This document shows positions 1 to 9,239 of a DNA stretch of 64,000 nucleotides, in pieces. The stretch is from positions 1-64,000 of the forward strand of contig NZ_FNCC01000021.1 in the NCBI RefSeq assembly GCF_900100955.1, given 5' to 3'. The position numbers and the translations under genes are program-made. The notes under the pieces were generated by a model, which saw only the letters and a list, made by a program, of their open reading frames with translations, searched no databases and was not told the DNA's origin. Origin of the DNA: Lentzea fradiae (lineage in GTDB: Bacteria > Actinomycetota > Actinomycetes > Mycobacteriales > Pseudonocardiaceae). The stretch's first letter is position 1. Every line of letters begins with the position of its first letter.

Positions 1-279
1 GATCGCGCGCAGGATCAGCGGTGTCGCCGCGGTCAGGCGTTTGTGGTAGCCGGGCTGGTGCGGCAGGTACGGGAACAGGTGCCCGAGCCTGCCGTAGGCG
101 AAACGCAGCCAGTGGTGCTGCGACGGGAAGCCGAGCAGTACCTGGGCCACGGCCAGGCACAGCAACTCCGCGTCGGAGAGCTTCTTGCGCCGGCCGGGAC
201 GTCTGCGTTCGGGTGGTGTCAGGTGGTCATCGCAGAACACGTAAAGTGCAGTCAGGAGGGTGTCCAGATCGGTCGTCAC
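1..279 (-). CDS. IS982-family transposase, N-terminal part, cut by the window edge
   Basis: The reverse strand reads from a GTG at 279 into a protein that runs off the window. It begins VTTDLDTLLTALYVFCDD and continues through a basic stretch, then KKLSDAELLCLAVAQVLLGF and PYLPHQPGYHKRLTAA. This is the typical N-terminus of actinobacterial IS982-type transposases: a DDE enzyme that cuts and rejoins insertion-sequence ends. The catalytic DDE residues lie outside the window, so activity cannot be judged. I could not identify a terminal inverted repeat between 280 and 361. The family call rests on remembered similarity of the N-terminal block and was not searched. Confidence 0.72.
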   Translation of the reverse strand, partial: MTTDLDTLLTALYVFCDDHLTPPERRRPGRRKKLSDAELLCLAVAQVLLGFPSQHHWLRFAYGRLGHLFPYLPHQPGYHKRLTAATPLILRAI

Positions 280-361
280 AAACCTGATCTTGACACCCTC
301 CTCCTGCGTCTCAGGACCGCCTTCAGCTCAAGAGCCAAACGGAATCAATCATCTAGTGGCG

Positions 362-1258
362 TTATGCGACTGCCGGGGGTTCTGCCGCGAAGGTGTTGCA
401 GGCTGACGTCTTGTTCGTCTTGAAGCCCGCCTCCGCCCACTGGGCCTGGTTCGCCGCTGAGCCGTGGGCGTTGTTCTCGGGCTTTTCCTCGATGGCGTAG
501 CGGAAGTCTTCCTGGGCCTGCCTGGCCAGTTTGGCCGTAATGGAACCTCGGCCCGAGGCGCTGGCGAGGAACATGCCCGCGAAGCAGTTCGCCTGGAGCT
601 CGATCCGGCGGGACATCTCCAGGCCCGCCGGGGTGCGTTCGCCTGCTGCGGTGATCTTCAGGTCGGCTGCTCGCAGCAGACCCGTCAGGGCCTGGACGTG
701 GTGGCCGTACTCGTGGGCCAGCGTTGCCAGGTGGGTGGCCGGTGCGTCGCCTCCGCCGTTCTCGCGGAGGCGGGAGGTGGGCATGTAGATGGTGCGGTTG
801 CGGCCGCAGTAGTAGGCGACCGCGTGGTCTGACTCGGGGGCCGCACCGCAGGGGCCGTCCCGCAGTTCCGCCGAGGCGTCCAGGGTGGGCTTGTCGAACG
901 GGAGGTTCGCCGCTGTCAGGAGGGGACCCCAGGCCGTGTCCAGGCAGTCGGTGCCCGCCTGGTAGTAGGCGGCCAGCTGGGTGTCGCTCAGGCCGAAGGC
1001 CGGGAGGGCGCAGGTGACCTCGGCCAGGGAGGCGGGGGCCAGCAGGACCGGGTGGTCCGCCAGGCGGTAGACCGCTCGGGGGCGGATCGGGGTGGACGGG
1101 TCGGCCGAGGCCGGTGGGGCCGCGGGGCGGGAGCCCGCCAGGGCGTGACCCGTGACGAGTCTGGGGCGGCTCAGTTGACCGATTCCGAGGACGAAGGCGA
1201 CGACCAGCACGAAGACTGCCCCGAGGACCACCGGGTTGTTCTTGGCTGGTTGGGTCAC
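362..1258 (-). CDS. Neutral zinc metallopeptidase, short paralogue (YpfJ-like)
   Basis: This 298-residue protein has one N-terminal membrane anchor (about residues 9-27, VVLGAVFVLVVAFVLGIG) and an extracytoplasmic domain with the zinc-binding motif HEYGHHVQ, followed by RIELQANCFAGMFLA, in which the E is the expected third zinc ligand. Family knowledge: the YpfJ-type neutral zinc metallopeptidase family (PF04228) binds zinc through HExxH, but substrates are unknown. It is the last of three tandem minus-strand paralogues. Unlike the other two it lacks a proline-rich cytoplasmic leader, so it is either a reduced copy or differently localised. Conserved cysteines such as TDCLD, DGPCG and YYCGR suggest disulfides outside the membrane. 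It lies 12 bases after the stop of the next upstream paralogue, so co-transcription is likely. Confidence 0.85.
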   Translation of the reverse strand: MTQPAKNNPVVLGAVFVLVVAFVLGIGQLSRPRLVTGHALAGSRPAAPPASADPSTPIRPRAVYRLADHPVLLAPASLAEVTCALPAFGLSDTQLAAYYQAGTDCLDTAWGPLLTAANLPFDKPTLDASAELRDGPCGAAPESDHAVAYYCGRNRTIYMPTSRLRENGGGDAPATHLATLAHEYGHHVQALTGLLRAADLKITAAGERTPAGLEMSRRIELQANCFAGMFLASASGRGSITAKLARQAQEDFRYAIEEKPENNAHGSAANQAQWAEAGFKTNKTSACNTFAAEPPAVA

Positions 1259-1270
1259 GTTCGCCCCTTT

Positions 1271-2506
1271 CTAGGAGACCGATCCCGGGTCGGCTGCCCA
1301 GGTGTTGCAGTCCGACGCCTTGTTGGACCGGTAGCCGCGGTCCACCCAGGCCGCGTTGTTCTGCGGTGTTCCGTGGTCCTTCGTCGGGTAGATGTCGTAG
1401 TCGCCCCGGTTGCCCGCGTCGGACAGACCCACCCGGATGACGTCCATCGGCACCGCGCCGTGTGACAGCGGGGCCAGTGTCATCCCTCCGAAGCAGGTGG
1501 CTTGCAGCTCCATCCGGCGGTTCAGGTCGAGGCCCTTCGGAGTATCCCACCCTCCCGCGTCGTACTGCGCGCGGTCCGACGCCTTCAGCATGCCGGTGAG
1601 CCACTGGATGTGGTGGCCGTACTCGTGGGCGAGCTGGCCCAGGTACTTGCCGGGGTGGTTCGGGTTGTTCGGGTTGCGTTCGGCGGCGTAGGCGTTCGCC
1701 GTCCAGTAGATGCCGCCCTGGCAGTAGCGGGCTGTCTGGTCGGGGCGGACGGTGCCGCACGGGTACTGCAGCGTCTCGGTGACGATGTGCAGCTCCACCG
1801 GCTGGTACGGCAGGTTCGCCGCCTGGAGGGCGGGCTTCCACATGTTCTCGATGCACGGCAGCGCCGCGCGCAGGAAGCTGTCCTGGCCCGCCGGGGAGTA
1901 GTCCATGCCGGGCAGGGGGCAGCCGCTGATCGTGTTCGCGCCGATGTTCGGCTTCAGGAACGGGTGGTCGGCCAGCGCGTAGACGGCCTTCGGGCCCACC
2001 TGTGCCGGCTGCGAGGTCGGTGTGCGGGTCGTCGGCGTGCGGGACGGGGCCGCGCTCGTCGTCGCCGGGTCTTCCGCCGTCGTGGACGGGGTGAACGTCG
2101 GGCTGTGGGTCGTGTAGGCCGAGTAGCCCGCGTCCTCGACCTTGCGGTTCAGCGTGGCGGCGAAGACGCCGACTGCGCCTAAGCCGAGGAGGACGACTCC
2201 GCCGAGGACCAGGGCGATGATCGGGCCGTTGCGGCGGCGCGGTGGCATCGGCGGGTACTGGCCGTACGGGCCGTAGCCGTTCGGCTGGGGGCCCCAGTAC
2301 GGCTGGGGTGGCGGCATGACCTGGCCAGGTGGCGGGCCGTACTGGCCGTACTGCTGCGGGGGCGGGCCCTGCGGAGGACGGGCTTGGGGCGGGGGACCCT
2401 GGGGTGGCGGGCCCTGGGGCGGGCGCTGGCCGAGCGGTGCGGGCATCGGCGGGGGGCCGACCGGGCGTGGCGGTGGCCAGCTGCCCGGCGGCGGTGGTTG
2501 CGTCAT
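1271..2506 (-). CDS. Neutral zinc metallopeptidase with proline-rich N-terminus
   Basis: This is the middle member of three paralogues. I place the start at the ATG of MTQPPPPGSW, because a GGGGGG ribosome-binding run lies about ten bases upstream and the third paralogue begins identically; an in-frame ATG 15 codons earlier lacks support. The order is a Pro/Gly/Gln-rich cytoplasmic segment (about residues 1-95), one membrane helix (IIALVLGGVVLLGLGAVGVF), a Thr/Ser/Pro linker, and a peptidase domain with HEYGHHIQ and the downstream ligand block RRMELQATCFGGM. The zinc motif is intact, so activity is expected. Conserved cysteines fit an exported domain. The proline-rich segment could bind partners or simply be a disordered tether; its role is unknown. 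Confidence 0.87.
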   Translation of the reverse strand: MTQPPPPGSWPPPRPVGPPPMPAPLGQRPPQGPPPQGPPPQARPPQGPPPQQYGQYGPPPGQVMPPPQPYWGPQPNGYGPYGQYPPMPPRRRNGPIIALVLGGVVLLGLGAVGVFAATLNRKVEDAGYSAYTTHSPTFTPSTTAEDPATTSAAPSRTPTTRTPTSQPAQVGPKAVYALADHPFLKPNIGANTISGCPLPGMDYSPAGQDSFLRAALPCIENMWKPALQAANLPYQPVELHIVTETLQYPCGTVRPDQTARYCQGGIYWTANAYAAERNPNNPNHPGKYLGQLAHEYGHHIQWLTGMLKASDRAQYDAGGWDTPKGLDLNRRMELQATCFGGMTLAPLSHGAVPMDVIRVGLSDAGNRGDYDIYPTKDHGTPQNNAAWVDRGYRSNKASDCNTWAADPGSVS

Positions 2507-2633
2507 CGCCTGCGATCCCCCCATAGGTGAGCCTGGGTCGGGTACGAGCATATGCGGACCGAGATCGTGTGTCCCCCGACCGGGCTAACGCGCTCTGTCC
2601 TCGCAACTAGGACGTGCGGGCCGGGGGTCAGGT

Positions 2634-3893
2634 TCACGAGACGTCAGCGGGACTCGCCGACCAGGTGTTGCAGGCTTTGATGTTGTTCTGCCGGTGACCG
2701 TGCATGACCCAGCGCTCGTTGTTCGGCGCACTGCCGTGGTCCGGTGTCCGGTTGTAGTCGCCGCGCTGACTTGCGTCACGCAACCCGGTGTTCACGACGT
2801 CCATCGGGATGACGTTGTTGTGCGAGAACGGCGCGAGTGTCATGCCGCCCAGGCAGGTGGCCTGGAGCTCCAGCCTGCGGTTGAGCTCCAGGCCCTTGGC
2901 GGTGTCGAACCCGCCCGCGTCGTACTGGGCCTGGTCGGCGGCGCGCATCATGCCGGTCAGCCACTGGATGTGGTGGCCGTACTCGTGGCCGAGCTGGCCC
3001 AGGTAGACACCGGGGTGGCGGGTGCCGTTCTGCTCGTTCGCGTAGAACGAGCCCGGCCAGTAGATGACGCCGCGGCAGAACATCGCCGTCGCGTTCGCCT
3101 GCCGCGTGCCGCACGGGGTCTGCGTGCTGCCGGTGAACACCTGCAGCTCGACCGGCTGGTACGGCAGGTTCGCGGTCTTCAGCGCCGGCTGCCACGCCTT
3201 CTCGATGCACGGCAGCGCCGCCGCGAGAAACCGCTGCTCACCCGCGGGGCTGTACTCCATCGTCGGCAGCGGGCAGGACGCGAAGTCGTTCGCGCCGACG
3301 TTTGTCGCGAAGATCGGGTGGTCGGCGAGCTTGTAGACGGCCTTGGGTCCCACGGGGGTCGACTGCGTGCGCGACGACGACGGGCGCGTGGTGGTGGTAG
3401 TCGTCGTCGTGGCGGTGGTCGTGGTCATCGTCGGCCACGAGTAGGTGGGGCTGTGGGTCGTGTAGGCGGAGTAGCCCGTGTCCTTCACCTTGGTGTTCAG
3501 CGTCGCGGCGAAGACACCGACCGCGCCGAGACCGAGGATGACCACCCCGCCGAGCACGAGCGCGAGGATCGGGCCGTTGCTCCTGCGGCGCGGCGGCATC
3601 ATCGGGTACGGCTGCGGCGCGTACCCGTAGGGCTGCTGCGGGTGGCCCCACATCGGCTGCGGCGGCGGCATCACGGGACGCGGCGGCGGCATCACGGGAC
3701 GGGGTGGCGGCAGCGGGGCGTGGCCGGGCGGCGGGCCGTACGGGGGTGGGCCCATCGGGCGGTACGCGCCCGGCGGTGGTCCCTGGACGGGCCGCGGCGG
3801 CATCGGCGGGCCGTACGGCGGTGGTGCGGGCACAGGCGGCGGCCCCACCGGGCGTGGCGGAGGCCAGCCGCCCGGTGGCGGTGGTTGTGTCAT
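2634..3893 (-). CDS. Neutral zinc metallopeptidase with proline-rich N-terminus
   Basis: This is the first gene of the tandem set. The chosen ATG (MTQPPPPGGW) is preceded by GGGGGATT on the minus strand; an ATG 16 codons upstream is poorly supported. The proline-rich head is longer than in the middle paralogue and contains repeated PPPRPVMPP units. One membrane helix follows (ILALVLGGVVILGLGAVGVF), then a poly-threonine linker, then the metallopeptidase domain with HEYGHHIQ and RRLELQATCLGGM. The catalytic HExxH and the later glutamate are present. Protein similarity to the middle copy is high across the helix and peptidase domain, so the pair comes from a recent duplication. It is divergent from the DUF2207 gene, and the two starts are only about 50 bases apart. 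Confidence 0.87.
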   Translation of the reverse strand: MTQPPPPGGWPPPRPVGPPPVPAPPPYGPPMPPRPVQGPPPGAYRPMGPPPYGPPPGHAPLPPPRPVMPPPRPVMPPPQPMWGHPQQPYGYAPQPYPMMPPRRRSNGPILALVLGGVVILGLGAVGVFAATLNTKVKDTGYSAYTTHSPTYSWPTMTTTTATTTTTTTTRPSSSRTQSTPVGPKAVYKLADHPIFATNVGANDFASCPLPTMEYSPAGEQRFLAAALPCIEKAWQPALKTANLPYQPVELQVFTGSTQTPCGTRQANATAMFCRGVIYWPGSFYANEQNGTRHPGVYLGQLGHEYGHHIQWLTGMMRAADQAQYDAGGFDTAKGLELNRRLELQATCLGGMTLAPFSHNNVIPMDVVNTGLRDASQRGDYNRTPDHGSAPNNERWVMHGHRQNNIKACNTWSASPADVS

Positions 3894-3941
3894 CGCCGGG
3901 AATCCCCCAGATGGCGTCTGTTCGAATCTTCGCCGGAGCAT

Positions 3942-5591
3942 ATGAGGACTCCGCTATTGTCCGCAGCCGTGTCGAAGAACTGGGGAGCGGCGGTCCTCGT
4001 AGCCGCCGCACTGACGTCCGCGACGGTTCCCGGCGCGTTCGCGCAGCCGCTTCCCGGCACCGTCAGCACCGAGGTGCGGATGAAGCTGGAGCGCGACGCC
4101 CGGCTCACCGTCACCGAGACCGTCCACGTGCCCGACGGCACGACGGTGAAGCGGACAGTCCCCTTGCGACTGGCCGTCGGCAACGACCTGGAGCGCCAGT
4201 ACCAGGTCACCGACGCGAAGGTGGACGGCAAGGGCTCCGCGAACGTCAGCGGCGACGAGTTCACCGCCACCTTCGACGGCGGCGACGCCACCCTGACCTA
4301 CACCGTCGTCGGCGCGGTCGCCCCGGTCGGCGACGTGCTGGAGGTCCGCTGGCAGGTCGCGGGCGGCTGGGACACCGAGCTCGACAAGGTCGCCGTCTCG
4401 TTCTCCGCACCGGACTCCCCGACGTCGGTCAACTGCCTCGCGGGCCCGATCGGCTCGTCCCAGCCGTGCACGAGCGCGGACCTCGCGGACGGCAAGGGCG
4501 TGCGGGCGCAGGAGATCAAGCTCGCCGCCGGGGAACGGGTCGACGTCGCGATCGGACTGTCCGCGGGCGTCGTGCCGCCGAACGCCGTCGTGGTCGAGCA
4601 GTCCGGTCTCGCCGCCGCGTTCGCCCTGACCCCGGTCAGCGCCGTCGCGCTGGGCGGCCTGCTGGTGCTGCTGCTCGGCGGCGTCGTCCTGCTCTGGTAC
4701 CTGCGCGGCCGGGACGCGGCGGCGCTCGCGAGCGAGGTCGGCGCGGTCTCCGTGCTGGTCCGCGACCCCTCCGGCCGGGTCGCGTTCGCCTCCCCGGACG
4801 GCGTGCTGCCCGGCCAGGTCGGCACCGTCGTCGACGAGCACGTGGACGTCGTCGACGTCACCGCCACCATCATCGACCTCGCCGTTCGCAACTACCTGTG
4901 GATCAGGGAGCTGGACACCCACGACTGGCAGATCGTCCGCCGCAACCCCGCCGACGCCTCGCTGTCCGGGTACGAGCGGGCCGTCTACGAGGCGGTGCTG
5001 CCGCAGGGCGTGGACGCCGTGACGGTGTCCGAGCTGCGCGGACGGCAGGTGGACCTCGCGCGGGTGCGCGACGAGCTGTACGCCGACGTCGTGGAGAAGC
5101 GCTGGTTCGTGCGCAGGCCCGACGCCGAGCGCAGCCTGTTCTGGTGGGTGGGCATCGGGGTCGCCGTGCTCGGCCTGGTGGCGACGGTCGTGCTGGCCCT
5201 GACGGTCGGCAGCGCGCTGTTCGGCCTCGCGGTCGCGGTCGCCGGGGTGGCGCTCGCGTTCGGCGCGCGGTCGATGCCCGCCCGCACCAAGCGCGGCAGC
5301 GAGCTGCTGGTGCACGTCCGCGGCCTGCGCGGGTACCTCCACGGGGTGACACCCGACGACGTTCCCGAGAGCGACCGCGAGCTGGTGTTCTCCCGGTCGC
5401 TGCCGTACGCGGTGGTGCTCGGGGAGACCGAGCGCTGGCTCGCCGCGTTCGGCAGGCAGGACCTGTACTGGTACGGCAACTCCGAGCACGGCACGGACTT
5501 CCGGCGCAGCTTCCCGGCCTTCCTCGGGGCGCTCGACGGCGTGCTCGCCCAGGCGGGCCACCTCCGGTCGCTCCGGGCCCCGAACCCGTAG
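3942..5591 (+). CDS. DUF2207-domain membrane protein
   Basis: This protein of about 549 residues begins at an ATG with GGAG four bases upstream; a GTG nine codons later is an alternative start. It has a signal peptide (VLVAAALTSATVPGAFA), an extracytoplasmic beta-rich domain of about 200 residues containing RLTVTETVHVPDG, a membrane helix (ALGGLLVLLLGGVVLLWYL), a cytoplasmic domain with a winged-helix-like stretch (AVTVSELRGRQVDLARVRDEL), two further helices near residues 400-440, and a C-terminal tail ending FLGALDGVLAQAGHLRSL. This order is that of predicted DUF2207 membrane proteins, whose function is not known. Ten bases separate its stop from the M16 peptidase gene, so it probably heads that transcription unit. 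Confidence 0.8.
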   Translation: MRTPLLSAAVSKNWGAAVLVAAALTSATVPGAFAQPLPGTVSTEVRMKLERDARLTVTETVHVPDGTTVKRTVPLRLAVGNDLERQYQVTDAKVDGKGSANVSGDEFTATFDGGDATLTYTVVGAVAPVGDVLEVRWQVAGGWDTELDKVAVSFSAPDSPTSVNCLAGPIGSSQPCTSADLADGKGVRAQEIKLAAGERVDVAIGLSAGVVPPNAVVVEQSGLAAAFALTPVSAVALGGLLVLLLGGVVLLWYLRGRDAAALASEVGAVSVLVRDPSGRVAFASPDGVLPGQVGTVVDEHVDVVDVTATIIDLAVRNYLWIRELDTHDWQIVRRNPADASLSGYERAVYEAVLPQGVDAVTVSELRGRQVDLARVRDELYADVVEKRWFVRRPDAERSLFWWVGIGVAVLGLVATVVLALTVGSALFGLAVAVAGVALAFGARSMPARTKRGSELLVHVRGLRGYLHGVTPDDVPESDRELVFSRSLPYAVVLGETERWLAAFGRQDLYWYGNSEHGTDFRRSFPAFLGALDGVLAQAGHLRSLRAPNP

Positions 5592-5601
5592 GCTTGCTCC
5601 C

Positions 5602-6885
5602 ATGGCCTCACCCGAACTGCACAGGTTCACGCTGCCCAACGGCCTGCGGGTGGTGCTCGCCCCCGACGCCAGCGCACCGGTCGTCGGCGTCAGCGTGCAC
5701 TACGACGTCGGCTTCCGTTCCGAGCCGGAGGGGCGCACCGGGTTCGCGCACCTCTTCGAGCACCTGATGTTCCAGGGCAGCGAGAGCCTGGAGAAGCTGG
5801 CCCACTTCCGGCACGTGCAGTCGTCGGGCGGCACGTTCAACGGGTCGACGCACCCCGACTACACCGACTACTACCAGGTGCTGCCGAGCGCGGCGCTGGA
5901 GCGGGCGCTGTTCCTCGAGGCCGACCGGATGCGCGCGCCGAAGCTCACCGAGGAGAACCTCCGCAACCAGATCGACGTGGTGAAGGAGGAGATCCGGCTC
6001 AACGTGCTGAACCGCCCGTACGGCGGGTTCCCCTGGATCCTGCTGCCGCCGGTGCTGTTCAAGACGTTCGCCAACGCGCACAACGGCTACGGCGACTTCG
6101 TCGACCTGGAGAGCGCCACGGTCGACGACTGCGCGGAGTTCTTCGACACGTACTACTCGCCGTCCAACGCGGTGCTCACCGTCGCGGGCGACCTCGACGT
6201 CGAGCGCACCAAGGCGTTGGTGGAGAAGCACTTCGGCGACGTGCCCGCCCGGCCGAAGCCGGAGCGCCCGTCGTTCGCCGAGCCCGCGCCGCAGGGTGAG
6301 GTCCGCCAGGAGCACGGCGACCCGCTGGCCCCGCTGCCCGCGATCGCGATCGGCTACCGCGTGCCGGACCCGGTCACCGACGTCGACGGCTACCTCGCCT
6401 ACCTGGTGCTCGCGGGCGTGCTGACCGACGGCGACGGCTCGCGCCTGCAGCAGCGGCTCGTGCACCGCGAGGGCATCGTGATCGACCTGAACGCGGGCTG
6501 CGGCCTGTTCGGCCCGCTCGAGGCGCGCGACCCCGACACGTTCAGCATCACCGCGATTCACTCGACCGAGGTCACGCCCGACCAGGTCATCACGGCCATC
6601 GACGAGGAACTGCAGAAGCTCGCGCAGGAGCCGCCGTCGGCCGAGGAGCTCGCGAAGGTCACCGCCCGCTGGGCGTCGACCATGCACAAGGAGCACGACC
6701 GGCTCACGAACCGCACGCTGGGCCTCGGCTCGGCGGAGCTGCTGTTCGGCCGCGCCGAGCTGATCTACGAACTGCCGGAGCGGATCGCGTCGGTGTCCGT
6801 CGACGAGGTGTCGGCCGCGGCCAAGGCGCTGCGCCCCGACTCCCGCGCCCTTCTTCTCGTCAAGCCCACCGGAGGAGCCCAGTGA
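5602..6885 (+). CDS. M16-family zinc peptidase, catalytic subunit
   Basis: This 427-residue protein carries the inverted zinc motif HLFEH (H50, E53, H54) of pitrilysin/insulinase peptidases, with the downstream acidic ligand region VVKEEIRLNV. Family knowledge: bacterial two-subunit M16B enzymes pair a catalytic subunit with a partner that lacks the zinc site but supplies substrate-binding residues. The next gene overlaps by four bases and is exactly such a partner, so a heterodimer is expected. It has no signal peptide and is probably cytoplasmic. The substrate is unknown; short peptides are the usual inference for this family. Confidence 0.9.
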   Translation: MASPELHRFTLPNGLRVVLAPDASAPVVGVSVHYDVGFRSEPEGRTGFAHLFEHLMFQGSESLEKLAHFRHVQSSGGTFNGSTHPDYTDYYQVLPSAALERALFLEADRMRAPKLTEENLRNQIDVVKEEIRLNVLNRPYGGFPWILLPPVLFKTFANAHNGYGDFVDLESATVDDCAEFFDTYYSPSNAVLTVAGDLDVERTKALVEKHFGDVPARPKPERPSFAEPAPQGEVRQEHGDPLAPLPAIAIGYRVPDPVTDVDGYLAYLVLAGVLTDGDGSRLQQRLVHREGIVIDLNAGCGLFGPLEARDPDTFSITAIHSTEVTPDQVITAIDEELQKLAQEPPSAEELAKVTARWASTMHKEHDRLTNRTLGLGSAELLFGRAELIYELPERIASVSVDEVSAAAKALRPDSRALLLVKPTGGAQ

Positions 6886-8276
6886 CCACCGCCTCGGCCA
6901 AGACCCACCGCACCGCCGAGGAGATCGGTCGCACCACCACCGGCCCGCGTCCGCTGCCGGAGCTGGGATCGCAGCGGGCACCCGCCGAGCTGTCCTCTGT
7001 GGACACCGTGCTGCCGAACGGCCTGCGGGTCATCGCGGTGCGCCGGTCGACCGTGCCGATGGTCGAGGTGCGGCTGCGCGTCCCGTTCGCCGACCCGGCC
7101 GGGTCCACCACCGGGTCGCTGCACGCGGCCGCGGCGGAGATCCTCGCGAACACCGTGCTGACCGGCACCGAGTCGCGGACGCGCGTGCAGATCGACACCG
7201 AGCTGGCGCTGGTCGGCGGCGAGCTCGACGCCGTCGTCGACCCGGAGCGGCTGAGCTTCACCGGTAACGCGCTGGCCACCGGCCTCGGCACAGTGCTCGA
7301 CGTGCTGCGCGACGTGCTGACCTCCGCCTCCTACCCGGCCGAGGAGGTCGAGCGCGAACGCGGCAGGCTGGTCGAGCGCATCACGCTCGCCCGCTCGCAG
7401 CCCAGCGTCATCGCCCGCGAGGCCCTGCAGAAGCTGCTGTACGGCGACCACCCGTACGCCAAGGAGATGCCGGAGGCCGACGAGGTCGCCGCCGTCTCCC
7501 GCGAGGACGTCGTGGCGTTGCACGCCAAGGCGTTGCTGCCGCGCGGCTCCGTGCTCGTGCTCGTCGGCGACGTCGAGCCGGCCGAGGCCGTCGCGCAGGT
7601 CGGCGAGGCGCTCGCGGCGTGGCAGGGCGAGGGCGAGGCCGTGCAGCTGCCGCCGCTGCCCCCGGTCAAGGGCGGCGACGTGCGGCTGGTGCACCGCGTC
7701 GGTGCCGTGCAGTCGCAGATCCGCCTCGCCGCGCAGGTCATCCCGCGCACCGACGAGCGCTACCCGGCGCTGCAGCTCGCGAACCTGGTCTACGGCGGGT
7801 TCTTCTCGTCGCGGCTCGTCGAGAACATCCGCGAGGACAAGGGCTACACCTACAGCGCCCGCTCGCACCCCGAGTTCACGATCCACGGCGCCACGCTGCT
7901 GATCGACGCGGACACGGCGTCGGACGTGACGGCGGCGGCACTGCTGGAGACCCGCTACGAGCTGGCGCGGATGGGCATGGTCCCGCCGTCGCAGTCCGAA
8001 GTGGACGTCGCGCGCAGCTACGCCGTGGGCACGCTGCTCACCTCGACGTCGTCGCAGTCGGGCCTGGCGTCGTTCCTCGTGAACCTCGTCGCGCTCGGCC
8101 TCGGCATCGACTACCTGGTGGAGCACCCGCAGCGGCTGCAGACCGTGACGCCGGAGCAGGTCGCCGCGGCGGCGCTGGAGTTCTTCGCGCCGGGCAACTT
8201 CACCGGTGTGCTCGTCGGTGACGCTGAGCAGCTCAAGCCGAAGCTGGCCGCGTTGGGCGGAGTCTCGTTCCAGTGA
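6882..8276 (+). CDS. M16-family peptidase, non-catalytic partner subunit
   Basis: Translation starts at a GTG that overlaps the TGA of the catalytic subunit (GTGA), indicating translational coupling. The 464-residue protein has the M16 fold but no HxxEH; the equivalent position reads SLHAAAAEILANT. It keeps the partner-subunit signature, with Arg and Tyr residues in FSSRLVENIREDKGYTYSAR that contact substrate in characterised heterodimers. It begins with about 40 extra residues rich in Thr and Ala. The absence of the zinc motif is normal for this subunit and is not decay. The downstream nudC start overlaps its stop in the same way. Confidence 0.88.
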   Translation: MTTASAKTHRTAEEIGRTTTGPRPLPELGSQRAPAELSSVDTVLPNGLRVIAVRRSTVPMVEVRLRVPFADPAGSTTGSLHAAAAEILANTVLTGTESRTRVQIDTELALVGGELDAVVDPERLSFTGNALATGLGTVLDVLRDVLTSASYPAEEVERERGRLVERITLARSQPSVIAREALQKLLYGDHPYAKEMPEADEVAAVSREDVVALHAKALLPRGSVLVLVGDVEPAEAVAQVGEALAAWQGEGEAVQLPPLPPVKGGDVRLVHRVGAVQSQIRLAAQVIPRTDERYPALQLANLVYGGFFSSRLVENIREDKGYTYSARSHPEFTIHGATLLIDADTASDVTAAALLETRYELARMGMVPPSQSEVDVARSYAVGTLLTSTSSQSGLASFLVNLVALGLGIDYLVEHPQRLQTVTPEQVAAAALEFFAPGNFTGVLVGDAEQLKPKLAALGGVSFQ

Positions 8277-9229
8277 GCTTCGACCTGCTCGGACTGCCCG
8301 CGCTGTCGCGGACGACGGTGGACCGCGGCGAGCCGTTGCGCGGCGACGACGAGAAGCTCGCCGCGCTCTGGCCCAAGGCGCGGATGCTCGTCGTGGACAC
8401 GCGCGGCCGCACCCTGGTCGCCGACCACGGCACGCGGGTGGTCGACCGTCCCGCCGCGGAGTTCGGCGACCAGCCGCCGGTGAACGCCGTCCTGCTCGGC
8501 GAGGAGGACGGCGTCGCGTACTTCGCCGTGCTCATGCCCGCCGAGGAGGGGGAGGCGCCGCCCGCCGGTCGCGCGTGGGGCCCGCCCGAGCTGACGACCG
8601 AACCGCAGTGGCTCGACCTGCGGCAGGCCGGTGCCACGCTGGACGACAGGTGGGCGGGGCTGTTCACGGCCGCCGCCGCGCTGTTCCAGTGGCACCGGCT
8701 CGGCAAGTACTGCGCGAAGTGCGGTGCCCGCACGGTGCTGGAGAAGTCCGGCTGGGCGTCGGTGTGCTCCGGCTGCGGCCGTGAGGAGTACCCGCGCACC
8801 GACGCGGCGGTGATCTGCCTGGTGCACGACGGCGCCGACCAGGTGCTGCTCGCCCGCGGCCCGGAGTGGCCGGAGGGCAGGTACTCGGTGCTCGCCGGGT
8901 TCGTCGAGGCTGGCGAGTCGCTGGAGGCGTGCGTGGCGCGGGAGGTCCTGGAGGAGGTCGGAGTCGTCGTCCGCGACATCCGCTACCTCGGGTCGCAGCC
9001 GTGGCCGTTCCCGCGGTCGTTGATGATCGGGTTCGAGGCGGTGGCCGACCCAGCGGAGCCGCTGCGGCTCGCGGAGGGCGAGATCGCCGAGGCGAAGTGG
9101 GTGCAGCGCGCCGACGTGCGCAAGGCGATCGAGGAGCCGGGCAGCGTGCCGGGTCTCGGGCTCGCCGGGGGCGCCTCGATCGCGTTCCGGATGTTGCAGA
9201 GCTGGTCGGGAGCGGGCCAGGGCGGCTGA
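8273..9229 (+). CDS. nudC: NAD(H) pyrophosphatase / NAD-capped RNA decapping Nudix hydrolase
   Basis: This 318-residue protein has an N-terminal NudC domain, a four-cysteine zinc ribbon (CAKC at about 147-150 and CSGC about 18 residues later), and a Nudix box beginning GFVEAGESLEACVAREVLEEVG at about 209, with the REVLEE catalytic glutamates. The diagnostic NudC motif SQPWPFPRS follows the box and separates NudC from other Nudix enzymes. It cleaves NADH to NMNH and AMP, and the family also removes NAD caps from RNA. It is the last gene of an overlapping run after the two M16 subunits; whether they share a role is unknown. The GTG start overlaps the upstream stop. Confidence 0.93.
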   Translation: MSFDLLGLPALSRTTVDRGEPLRGDDEKLAALWPKARMLVVDTRGRTLVADHGTRVVDRPAAEFGDQPPVNAVLLGEEDGVAYFAVLMPAEEGEAPPAGRAWGPPELTTEPQWLDLRQAGATLDDRWAGLFTAAAALFQWHRLGKYCAKCGARTVLEKSGWASVCSGCGREEYPRTDAAVICLVHDGADQVLLARGPEWPEGRYSVLAGFVEAGESLEACVAREVLEEVGVVVRDIRYLGSQPWPFPRSLMIGFEAVADPAEPLRLAEGEIAEAKWVQRADVRKAIEEPGSVPGLGLAGGASIAFRMLQSWSGAGQGG

Positions 9230-9239
9230 GCGTCGTCCG

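Noticed and set aside
345-2606. 753-codon open frame on the minus strand in a different phase
   Set aside because: It overlaps two clear metallopeptidase genes, and its product is an Arg/Pro/Gly-rich sequence typical of out-of-frame reading of GC-rich DNA.
3704-5767. 687-codon plus-strand frame over the DUF2207 gene
   Set aside because: Arg-rich shadow frame; the DUF2207 frame has a signal peptide, helices and a ribosome site.
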